DNA from: Desulfotignum sp.
GTDB taxonomy: Bacteria > Desulfobacterota > Desulfobacteria > Desulfobacterales > Desulfobacteraceae
Direction: 5' to 3'
Assembly: GCA_011390695.1 (NCBI GenBank)
Contig: JAABRW010000125.1
Location: 1 to 12,988, forward strand
Length of the DNA: 12,988 bases
A program made the translations under genes and the position numbers. The notes beneath the pieces are model-generated. The model was given only the letters and a program-made list of their open reading frames with translations, had not been told where the DNA came from and did no database searches. The stretch's first letter is position 1. Every line of letters begins with the position of its first letter. Shown piece by piece: positions 7,399 through 12,988 of this stretch.

Positions 7399-9252
7399 AT
7401 GCACAAACTTTTACAGGACAGCCCGGGCGAGAAAATCATGCTCCTGGGAAACGAAGCCATTGCAAGGGGGGCTGTGGAAGCTGGTGTGGCTTTTGCCACC
7501 ACCTACCCCGGAACCCCTTCATCTGAAATCTCTTTGAATCTTTTTCAGATGTCCCGGGAATCAGACCTCTATTTTGAGTACAGCACCAATGAAAAAGTGG
7601 CCCTTGAAGTAGCGGCAGCCGCTGCCAACTCCGGTCTTCGCACGTTTTGCATGATGAAGCATGTGGGGCTCAACGTGGCGGCGGATCCGCTGATGACACT
7701 GGCCTATGTGGGGGTAACCGCCGGCATGGTGATTCTCAGTGCAGATGACCCTGCCATGTTTTCCAGCCAGAATGAGCAGGACAACCGGTATTATGCCAAG
7801 TTCGGTGGCCTGCCCATGCTGGAACCCTCGTCCGTTGCGGAAGCCAAGGAGATGATCAAGGAAGCTTTCGATCTGTCCGAATCCTTGAAACAGCCGGTGC
7901 TCCTGCGCACCACCACCCGCATCAACCACTCCAGCGCATTTGTGACTTTCGGGGAGATGACACCCAGAAAAACACAGGGCCGGTTTGTCCGGGATCCCCA
8001 GCGTTGTGTCACCGTACCGGCCGTGTCAAGGGGACTGCATGTCAAACTGCTGGAAAGACTCAAAACCGCGGCCCGAATGTCTGAAACCTCTTCATTTAAC
8101 ATTGTTCAGGGAGAGGGGCCTTTGGGGATCATTACCAACGGGGTGAGTTTTCATTATGCCGAAGATGCGGTCATGGACCTGGGACTGACAGACCGCACCA
8201 GAATCCTGCGCATGGGATTTTCAAACCCCATGCCCGAGGAACGGATCAAAAAGTTTCTGGCAGGGTGTGAAAAAGTGCTGGTGGTGGAAGAAGGTGAGCC
8301 TTTTATGGAAGAGGCAGTAAAAGCCTTTGCCCAGGAAGAAGGGATCACCATTCCCATCAAAGGCAAATCCGATGACCTGTTTTCCCGGCTGTTTGAATAT
8401 GATCCAGCCATGGTCCGGGAAAAGATGGCTGCCTTTTTCAATGTTTCCTATACCCCGAAGAGTGCTGTGGATACCTCGGATGTGCCGGAAATACCCATGC
8501 GGCCTCCCAACCTGTGTTCGGGTTGTTCCCACAGGGCCACGTTCTATGAAATCAAACAGGCAGCCAAAGAGATGGATGTGATCTGTCCCACGGATATCGG
8601 CTGCTACACACTGGGATTTCTGCCGCCATTGAGCATGGGGGATTTTGTGATCTGCATGGGGTCTTCAGTGAGTTCGGCCTGCGGGTTCGGTAAAGCCACG
8701 GACCAGAAAGTGGTGTCCTTTATCGGCGATTCCACCTTTTTCCATTCCGGCATCACCGGCCTGGTGAATGCCGTGTTCAACAACCACAATTTCACCCTGG
8801 TCATTCTGGAGAACGATACCACGGCCATGACCGGTCACCAGCCCCATCCCGGTGTGGACATGGAGCTGTTGGGCCTGTCCGGGCACGGACGGGTCAATAT
8901 CGAACAGCTGGTAAAGGCACTGGGGGTTGAACATGTCTCCATTATCAAGCCTTTCAAGGTGAAAAAGAGCATTGACACCATCAAAGAGGCCCTGGCTTTC
9001 AAAGGGGTGTCCGTGATCATCTCCCAGGAACCCTGTGCGCTGTATGCCAAAAGCCTGAAACTGAAGACTTCCCGGCCCTTCGTGGTATCCGCCAAATGCA
9101 AGGACCACAAGGACTGCATCACCACCATTGCCTGTCCTTCTTTTTACCTGGACGAAAACAACCGGGTGGCCATCGATGCCAACACCTGTGTGGGCTGTGC
9201 CGTCTGCGCCCAGATCTGTCCGGAGAATGCCATCCGTCCCCTGAAGGAATAA
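7399..9252 (+). CDS. iorA: Indolepyruvate:ferredoxin oxidoreductase, alpha subunit
   Basis: IorA binds thiamine diphosphate and, with IorB, oxidatively decarboxylates indolepyruvate and other aryl-pyruvates to aryl-acetyl-CoA while reducing ferredoxin; it is a cytoplasmic, oxygen-sensitive enzyme of anaerobes and can run in the reductive direction. The protein has 617 residues, the usual length. The N-terminal pyrimidine-binding domain begins with GNEAIARGAVEAG and TYPGTPSSEI (35-44). The TDP domain has LCSGCSHR (C373, C376), GDS at 443-445 followed by FFHSGITGLVNA, and the ENDTTAMTGHQPHPG signature. The C-terminus carries a standard 4Fe-4S motif, CVGCAVCAQICP (C597, C600, C603, C607). The preceding cluster motif is non-standard: C567-x2-H570-x2-C573-x5-C579-P, with His where a second Cys is usual. 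iorB follows after 25 nt. The physiological substrate could be any aromatic 2-oxo acid. Confidence 0.95.
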   Translation: MHKLLQDSPGEKIMLLGNEAIARGAVEAGVAFATTYPGTPSSEISLNLFQMSRESDLYFEYSTNEKVALEVAAAAANSGLRTFCMMKHVGLNVAADPLMTLAYVGVTAGMVILSADDPAMFSSQNEQDNRYYAKFGGLPMLEPSSVAEAKEMIKEAFDLSESLKQPVLLRTTTRINHSSAFVTFGEMTPRKTQGRFVRDPQRCVTVPAVSRGLHVKLLERLKTAARMSETSSFNIVQGEGPLGIITNGVSFHYAEDAVMDLGLTDRTRILRMGFSNPMPEERIKKFLAGCEKVLVVEEGEPFMEEAVKAFAQEEGITIPIKGKSDDLFSRLFEYDPAMVREKMAAFFNVSYTPKSAVDTSDVPEIPMRPPNLCSGCSHRATFYEIKQAAKEMDVICPTDIGCYTLGFLPPLSMGDFVICMGSSVSSACGFGKATDQKVVSFIGDSTFFHSGITGLVNAVFNNHNFTLVILENDTTAMTGHQPHPGVDMELLGLSGHGRVNIEQLVKALGVEHVSIIKPFKVKKSIDTIKEALAFKGVSVIISQEPCALYAKSLKLKTSRPFVVSAKCKDHKDCITTIACPSFYLDENNRVAIDANTCVGCAVCAQICPENAIRPLKE

Positions 9253-9277
9253 CCCCTAAAACAAGGATATTGAACAT

Positions 9278-9871
9278 ATGGAAACAACCAGATTGATTAT
9301 TGTAGCCGTCGGTGGACAGGGTAACCTTCTGGCATCCAAGGTCCTCGGGGATGCTGCGCTGCTTGCCGGGGTACCGGTACGCATGAGTGAAATTCACGGC
9401 ATGGCCCAGCGGGGGGGTGTCGTGGAATCCGCCATTGTATTCGGAGATGCCCAAAGTTCCATTATTTCCGACGGAGAAGCCGACATCCTGGTGGGATTCG
9501 AGCCGGCGGAAACCCTGCGGGCCATCAAACGGTGCAGCAAAGATACCCGGGTGATCACCAATACAGCCCCTGTGCCGCCCTTTACCGTGTCTGTGGGGAT
9601 GGGCACCTACCCGGATGTGGAACAGATCAAAAAACTGATCACAGCCAAGACCGCCGGACTGGTGGCCATTGATGCCATGTCCCTGGCAAAGGAAGCGGGC
9701 AGTCCCATGAGTGTCAATATCGTGCTGGTGGGTGCCCTGGTCCAGACCGGGGCCCTGGGGTTTGATCGGAAGGTTGTGGAAGAGGCGGTCAAACGCCGGG
9801 TCAAACCGGCATTTCTGGATGTGAATCTCAAGGCGTTTGATCTGGGATTCACCGCAGCTGCCAATGCCTGA
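9278..9871 (+). CDS. iorB: Indolepyruvate:ferredoxin oxidoreductase, beta subunit
   Basis: This 197-residue protein is the small subunit of the IorAB enzyme and corresponds to the gamma-type domain of 2-oxoacid:ferredoxin oxidoreductases. Diagnostic sequences are the glycine-rich start IVAVGGQGNLLASKVLG and the family motif SEIHGMAQRGGVVES; the length is normal. It carries no iron-sulfur motif, as expected for this subunit. An AAGGAT ribosome-binding site precedes the ATG, and iorA ends 25 nt upstream. The end of the frame overlaps the start of aroQ by 8 nt, indicating that both are in one operon and probably translationally coupled. Confidence is high because the subunit pair is complete and adjacent. 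Confidence 0.95.
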   Translation: METTRLIIVAVGGQGNLLASKVLGDAALLAGVPVRMSEIHGMAQRGGVVESAIVFGDAQSSIISDGEADILVGFEPAETLRAIKRCSKDTRVITNTAPVPPFTVSVGMGTYPDVEQIKKLITAKTAGLVAIDAMSLAKEAGSPMSVNIVLVGALVQTGALGFDRKVVEEAVKRRVKPAFLDVNLKAFDLGFTAAANA

Positions 9872-10304
9872 TATTTTTGTGATCAACGGTCCCAACCTGA
9901 ACATGCTGGGAAAACGGGAGCCGGATATTTACGGCTCCCGCACCCTGGAACAGATAAACCGGGAACTGACAGCCGCAGCAGAACCCCTGGGGCTGTCCCT
10001 GTATTTTTTCCAGTCCAATCACGAAGGGGCACTGGTGGACCGGATTCACCAGATGGTCGACCAGGCCCCTGCCGGGGTGATCATCAACCCGGGGGGATTG
10101 ACCCATACCAGTGTAGTTTTGAGAGATGCCCTGGTGATGGTTTCCTGCCCGAAAGTGGAGGTGCATCTGTCCAATATCTACCAAAGAGAACCGTTCCGCC
10201 ACAAATCCCTGCTGTCGGATATCGTGACCGGCCAGATCACCGGATTCGGTCATTTCGGGTACCACATGGCTCTGTCCGCCCTTCACCACCATCTGTCATT
10301 GTGA
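9864..10304 (+). CDS. aroQ: Type II 3-dehydroquinate dehydratase
   Basis: AroQ removes water from 3-dehydroquinate to give 3-dehydroshikimate in the shikimate pathway, acting as a cytoplasmic dodecamer in this family. The 146-residue protein has all type II catalytic and binding positions: N11 in NGPNLNMLG, R18, catalytic Y23 in PDIYG, N75 in INPGG, H81 in THTS, catalytic-dyad H101 in EVHLSN, and R108 and R112 in REPFRHKS. One small difference is NPGGLTHTS where NPGAYTHTS is common. The ATG at 9864 was chosen over an upstream TTG at 9837 because family proteins begin right before the INGPNLN strand; the chosen start overlaps the iorB end by 8 nt. The mqnB gene begins 4 nt after its stop. Its product leads to chorismate, the precursor both of aromatic amino acids and of menaquinone. 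Confidence 0.96.
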   Translation: MPDIFVINGPNLNMLGKREPDIYGSRTLEQINRELTAAAEPLGLSLYFFQSNHEGALVDRIHQMVDQAPAGVIINPGGLTHTSVVLRDALVMVSCPKVEVHLSNIYQREPFRHKSLLSDIVTGQITGFGHFGYHMALSALHHHLSL

Positions 10305-10308
10305 TGCC

Positions 10309-11193
10309 ATGGCAGGTAAGGTTCTGATTCTCTGTGCCACCCGGCTGGAAATGGCGGCATTCCTGGACCGGAACCCGGCCGGTTTTCGGAACCCGGCCGG
10401 TTTTACAGACAAATCCCACAAAGGGCTTGCGGTGTTTTCCAGCCCGCTTCAATCCTGGGACCTGGTCATATCCGGGCCGGGGGTATTTAATGCAGCCCGG
10501 GCCCTTACCGCCTGCCTGGAACGGTTTTTGCCCGCATTCATCCTTCATACGGGCATTGCCGGGGTGTTTGACGGCAACGGCCTGAACCCGGGGGATGCTG
10601 CAGTGGCAGTCACAGATACCTATATTCATGCAGGGGTGGATCGCTGCCGGACAGTCTCAGGCCATGGGACTGACACAGCTCCCCAAACCATGCAAAGCCC
10701 GCTGCATGACACAGCACTAAGAAAGCACCGGAACCATCCGGAAAGCACCGGTCCTTTGCCGGGTCCAGTGTCTCTGCCTGGCGCCCGTCATTCTCATATG
10801 CCTTTGGATCCGCTGCCTTTTGACCTGGTTGCCGGACAGCAAATGTCCAGACAGGGCGTGTATGTGCTGGACCCGGATCTGGCTGGATCCTGCACATCTC
10901 TGCTGGCAGAATCCTTGGGCCGCCGTGTGATCCAGGGACCGTTTGTCACGGTATCCGCCATTACCGGTTCCTTTAAAAAAGCCGCTGCCCTGTCACAGGC
11001 GTTTTCGCCGGTAATGGAATCCATGGAAGGTGCTGCCGCAGCCCATGTGGCTGCCCTGTACCAGGTGCCCATGGTGGAGATCCGGGCTGCCTCCAACCGG
11101 GTCGGGGAAAGGGACAAAATCCGGTGGGACATAAAAACGGCTGTGCAGACCGTGGCTGATATCTGTGAAATAATTCTAAAGGAAAGCACCTGA
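10309..11193 (+). CDS. mqnB: Futalosine hydrolase, enlarged variant
   Basis: MqnB removes the base from futalosine (or a related intermediate) in the alternative, chorismate-derived menaquinone pathway. It belongs to the nucleoside phosphorylase/MTAN fold. Supporting motifs are ILCATRLEM at the N-terminus, SGPG and NAARAL at 55-66, HTGIAGVF at 80-87, VTVSAITGS around 213-221, and the C-terminal MEGAAAAHVAALYQVPMVEIRA followed by SNRVGERD (about 239-269). The protein has 294 residues, roughly 50 more than is usual. Extra length comes from a perfect tandem duplication giving RNPAGF twice (21-32) and from a Pro/His/Gly-rich, poorly conserved stretch at about 113-168. No clear Shine-Dalgarno precedes the ATG, which lies 4 nt after aroQ, so coupling is likely. 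Related nucleosidases (MTA/SAH type) are the main alternative, but the C-terminal motif favours MqnB. Confidence 0.85.
   Translation: MAGKVLILCATRLEMAAFLDRNPAGFRNPAGFTDKSHKGLAVFSSPLQSWDLVISGPGVFNAARALTACLERFLPAFILHTGIAGVFDGNGLNPGDAAVAVTDTYIHAGVDRCRTVSGHGTDTAPQTMQSPLHDTALRKHRNHPESTGPLPGPVSLPGARHSHMPLDPLPFDLVAGQQMSRQGVYVLDPDLAGSCTSLLAESLGRRVIQGPFVTVSAITGSFKKAAALSQAFSPVMESMEGAAAAHVAALYQVPMVEIRAASNRVGERDKIRWDIKTAVQTVADICEIILKEST
10369..10404 (+). repeat. Perfect 18-bp tandem duplication inside mqnB
   Basis: The unit CGGAACCCGGCCGGTTTT occurs twice head to tail with no mismatch (10369-10386 and 10387-10404). It is codon-aligned and encodes R-N-P-A-G-F twice, so it lengthens the protein by six residues without breaking the frame. 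Perfect identity at wobble positions suggests a recent duplication. Confidence 0.95.
10721..10751 (+). repeat. Short direct repeat in the mqnB insert
   Basis: GAAAGCACCGG occurs at 10721-10731 and again at 10741-10751, a period of 20 nt. As 20 is not a multiple of three, the two copies are read in different frames. They lie in the non-conserved Pro/His-rich segment of the futalosine hydrolase gene. Confidence 0.8.
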
Positions 11194-11195
11194 TC

Positions 11196-12011
11196 ATGGC
11201 ATCTGCATCATCTGAACAAACCCTGCAGTATGTGGATGCCCATTGCCATCTGCATGACCACAGGATTGCACAGGATGTTCCCGGTATTGTGCAACGGGCT
11301 GAAGCTGCAGGGGTGACCCGTATGGTGACCTGCGCCACCATGGAAGAAAATTTTGCCGCCACAAAGTCTCTGGCAGATCGGTATAACACTGTTTTTCCCT
11401 GTTACGGGATCCATCCCTGGTTTCTGGATTCTCTGTCATCCGGCTGGCAGCAGGTGCTGGGGGACCAGGTGGCAGCCACTGCCGGCGGGGTGGGAGAAAC
11501 CGGGCTGGATTTCATGGACAAAAACGCAGACAGAGACCGGCAGATACAGGTGTTTGCCGGTCACCTGTCTTTGGCCCGGGATCTGGAACGGCCCATCAAC
11601 ATTCACATCAGAAAGGCCTGGGATGCCTTTATCAGGCTGCTGAAAAAAACAGGCCCCCTGAAAACGCCGGGACTGGTGCATTCTTTTTCCGGATCAGCAG
11701 ACCTGGCAGTGCTGCTGGAGCGGTACAACCTGTATATTTCCTTTTCCGGATCCGTGACCCGGCCCGGGGCGAAAAAAGTGGTGAATGCCCTGAAAGCGGT
11801 ATCTCAGGAACGGTATCTGCTGGAAACAGATACCCCTGATATATACCCCAGTATATCTGATCAGGAGGCGCATGGTCTCAATGAGCCCAAAAACCTGCCG
11901 GCCATCGCACAGATTGCTGCGTTCCGGGCCGGTGTGCCGGTACCGGATTTTGTCCGCCAGGCCTATGCCAATGCCCTGGAGATATTTGCCCCCGTCTTTG
12001 GGCAGGCATAA
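11196..12011 (+). CDS. TatD family metal-dependent hydrolase (putative DNase)
   Basis: The 271-residue protein is a TIM-barrel amidohydrolase of the TatD family, members of which have 3'-5' exonuclease activity on DNA and are linked to DNA repair or clearance; the substrate here is not established. All metal-site positions are visible: H16 and H18 in DAHCHLHD, E101 in GVGETGLDF, H137 in NIHIRKA, H162 in LVHSFSGS, and D212 in LLETDTPD. Length is typical (about 260). The ATG at 11196 lies two nt after the mqnB stop and has AAGGAAAG about 11 nt upstream. The product differs from E. coli TatD and YcfH in detail, so no specific symbol is given. Its place in the operon gives no clear functional link to the aromatic genes; it may simply be co-transcribed with the next gene. 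Confidence 0.93.
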   Translation: MASASSEQTLQYVDAHCHLHDHRIAQDVPGIVQRAEAAGVTRMVTCATMEENFAATKSLADRYNTVFPCYGIHPWFLDSLSSGWQQVLGDQVAATAGGVGETGLDFMDKNADRDRQIQVFAGHLSLARDLERPINIHIRKAWDAFIRLLKKTGPLKTPGLVHSFSGSADLAVLLERYNLYISFSGSVTRPGAKKVVNALKAVSQERYLLETDTPDIYPSISDQEAHGLNEPKNLPAIAQIAAFRAGVPVPDFVRQAYANALEIFAPVFGQA

Positions 12012-12047
12012 AAACTTTTGTGAAAAACAGGATTCAAATAATCGATT

Positions 12048-12794
12048 ATGAATCAGTTTGACAGAACCATCCGCCTGATGGGCAAATATGCCGTGGAAAA
12101 ACTGGGCCGGGCCAGGATCGCCGTGTTCGGTCTGGGGGCGGTGGGGTCGTATGCCGCCGAAGCTTTGGCCAGATCCGGCGTGGGACATCTGCGCCTGGTG
12201 GATTTTGACCGGGTGGATGTTTCCAATATCAACCGGCAGCTTTTTGCCCTGCACTCCACGCTGGGGCAGAAAAAGGCAAAGACTGCCAGATCCCGGGTTC
12301 TGGACATCAATCCTGCCTGTGATGTGGAAATTTGTGATACTTTTGTCAATGCTGACAGCCTTGGAGGGTTGTTGTCGGCAGATCTGGATGTGGTGGTGGA
12401 TGCCATTGACGGTCTTAATTCCAAGGTCAACCTGCTGGTTGCTGCCAGGCAGATGGACCTGAAGATAGTTTCTTCCATGGGGGCCGGCGGCCGGATGGAT
12501 GTGTCTTTGATCAGAACCGGGGATATAGCTGAAACCAGCGTCTGTCCCCTGGCCCGGGTGGTGCGCCGGCGGCTGCACCGCCGGGGGGTGTTCACGGGGA
12601 TCTGGTGCGTATACTCCCTTGAACCCCCGGTTCTGTCACCGGATGCCCATGCCCTGCCTGACGAAGGCGCACAGGATCCGGGGAACGGCACCGGTCATGG
12701 CCGGAAACGCCCGGCCATCGGCACCATTCCCTGGATACCCGGCATATTCGGACTGACCCTTGCAGCAGAGGCAGTCCACATCATTACCCGCTGA
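12048..12794 (+). CDS. tcdA: TcdA-like tRNA threonylcarbamoyladenosine dehydratase (E1/ThiF fold)
   Basis: TcdA (also CsdL/YgdL) uses ATP to cyclise the t6A base at position 37 of ANN-decoding tRNAs to the ct6A form. The 248-residue protein has the E1-like fold signature: nucleotide-binding GLGAVG at 28-33 followed by [13 protein letters not shown], acidic [14 protein letters not shown] (51-64) with the conserved Asp and Arg, and DAID at 118-121. The family-specific segments [10 protein letters not shown] (142-151), [11 protein letters not shown] (166-176) and the C-terminal VPGIFGL-like [11 protein letters not shown] support TcdA over MoeB/ThiF, as does the absence of zinc-binding CxxC pairs. 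ATG at 12048 follows tatD by 36 nt; an ACAGGA lies rather far upstream (about 15 nt). The last 11 nt overlap the end of the converging acyl-CoA synthetase gene. Confidence 0.9.
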   Translation: MNQFDRTIRLMGKYAVEKLGRARIAVFGLGAVGSYAAEALARSGVGHLRLVDFDRVDVSNINRQLFALHSTLGQKKAKTARSRVLDINPACDVEICDTFVNADSLGGLLSADLDVVVDAIDGLNSKVNLLVAARQMDLKIVSSMGAGGRMDVSLIRTGDIAETSVCPLARVVRRRLHRRGVFTGIWCVYSLEPPVLSPDAHALPDEGAQDPGNGTGHGRKRPAIGTIPWIPGIFGLTLAAEAVHIITR

Positions 12795-12988
12795 CCTCTT
12801 CGTCCCGCAGCACCCGGCGCAGCACCTTGCCCACATTGGACACAGGGATTTCCTCTCTGAATTCAATGTACCTGGGCCGCTTGTATCCGGCCATGTTCTC
12901 CTTGCAAAAGGCATCGATCTCCTCTTTTGTGGCGGTCTGTCCCTGTTTGCACTTGATGAACGCCTTGACTTTTTCCCCGCTTTTCTCA
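12784..12988 (-). CDS. AMP-forming acyl-CoA synthetase, C-terminal fragment (continues past window)
   Basis: Only the last 67 codons are in the window, ending with TAA at 12784-12786. The visible part is the mobile C-terminal domain of the ANL superfamily: [13 protein letters not shown], then [22 protein letters not shown], then the A10 motif [11 protein letters not shown] containing the lysine (K54 of the visible fragment) needed for adenylation, followed by LRDEE. This pattern resembles long-chain (FadD-type) fatty acyl-CoA ligases, which activate fatty acids with ATP and CoA for beta-oxidation; an aryl-acid or medium-chain ligase cannot be excluded without the N-terminal part. The gene faces the tcdA gene and the two coding tails overlap by 11 nt. 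Confidence 0.88.
   Translation of the reverse strand, partial: EKSGEKVKAFIKCKQGQTATKEEIDAFCKENMAGYKRPRYIEFREEIPVSNVGKVLRRVLRDEEVSG

Noticed and set aside
9119..9904. Minus-strand open frame (261 codons) across the iorA end, iorB and the aroQ start
   Set aside because: Antisense to three well-supported genes, with low-complexity His/Gly-rich product and no family resemblance.
11694..12578. Long minus-strand open frame (294 codons) across tatD and tcdA
   Set aside because: It lies antisense to two genes with complete catalytic motifs, spans their boundary, and its product is a rambling Gly/His/Gln-rich sequence with no domain; GC-rich genes commonly give such antisense frames.

Overview
The window looks like a piece of chromosome from an anaerobic Gram-negative bacterium, most likely a sulfate-reducing member of the Desulfobacterota (Desulfobacteraceae-like). 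This is inferred from gene content and protein character: lpxC (lipid A, so an outer membrane), an NtrY/NtrX-type two-component pair next to a DUF4390 gene, indolepyruvate:ferredoxin oxidoreductase (oxygen-sensitive, ferredoxin-linked), and futalosine-route menaquinone synthesis. No rRNA, tRNA, CRISPR array, transposase or phage gene was found. I could not run a database search, so the taxon is a judgement.

Left part, minus strand (1-5131): one compact operon read right to left: lpxC, a secreted/anchored DUF4390 protein (4-nt start/stop overlap with lpxC), a 738-residue NtrY-like membrane histidine kinase, and an NtrX-like AAA+ response regulator that runs off the left edge. The kinase carries a 13-A tract in its coding strand, and the regulator has GAFDSA where sigma-54 activators have GAFTGA.

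Middle (5132-7073): a 148-nt divergent intergenic region separates lpxC from a complete comM/yifB-type AAA+ gene on the plus strand. A 261-nt AT-rich gap follows, with a candidate promoter for the next cluster.

Right part, plus strand (7074-12794): a tightly packed run of seven genes: a small His-rich protein of unknown function, iorA, iorB, aroQ, mqnB, a TatD-family metal hydrolase, and a TcdA-like E1/ThiF-fold enzyme. Gaps are 36 nt or less and iorB/aroQ overlap, so they probably form one transcript. The first genes share an aromatic theme: IorAB links aryl-pyruvates to aryl-acetyl-CoA and reduced ferredoxin, AroQ feeds shikimate/chorismate, and MqnB uses a chorismate-derived intermediate for menaquinone. 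The last 205 nt hold the C-terminal end of an acyl-CoA synthetase on the minus strand, whose tail overlaps the tcdA tail by 11 nt.

Most of the window is ordinary core-genome content. The best second-look items are the His-rich gene before iorA, the homopolymer in the kinase, the altered GAFTGA loop, the C-x2-H-x2-C variant of the first IorA ferredoxin motif, and the expanded, repeat-bearing MqnB. I did not find a convincing new multi-gene system.
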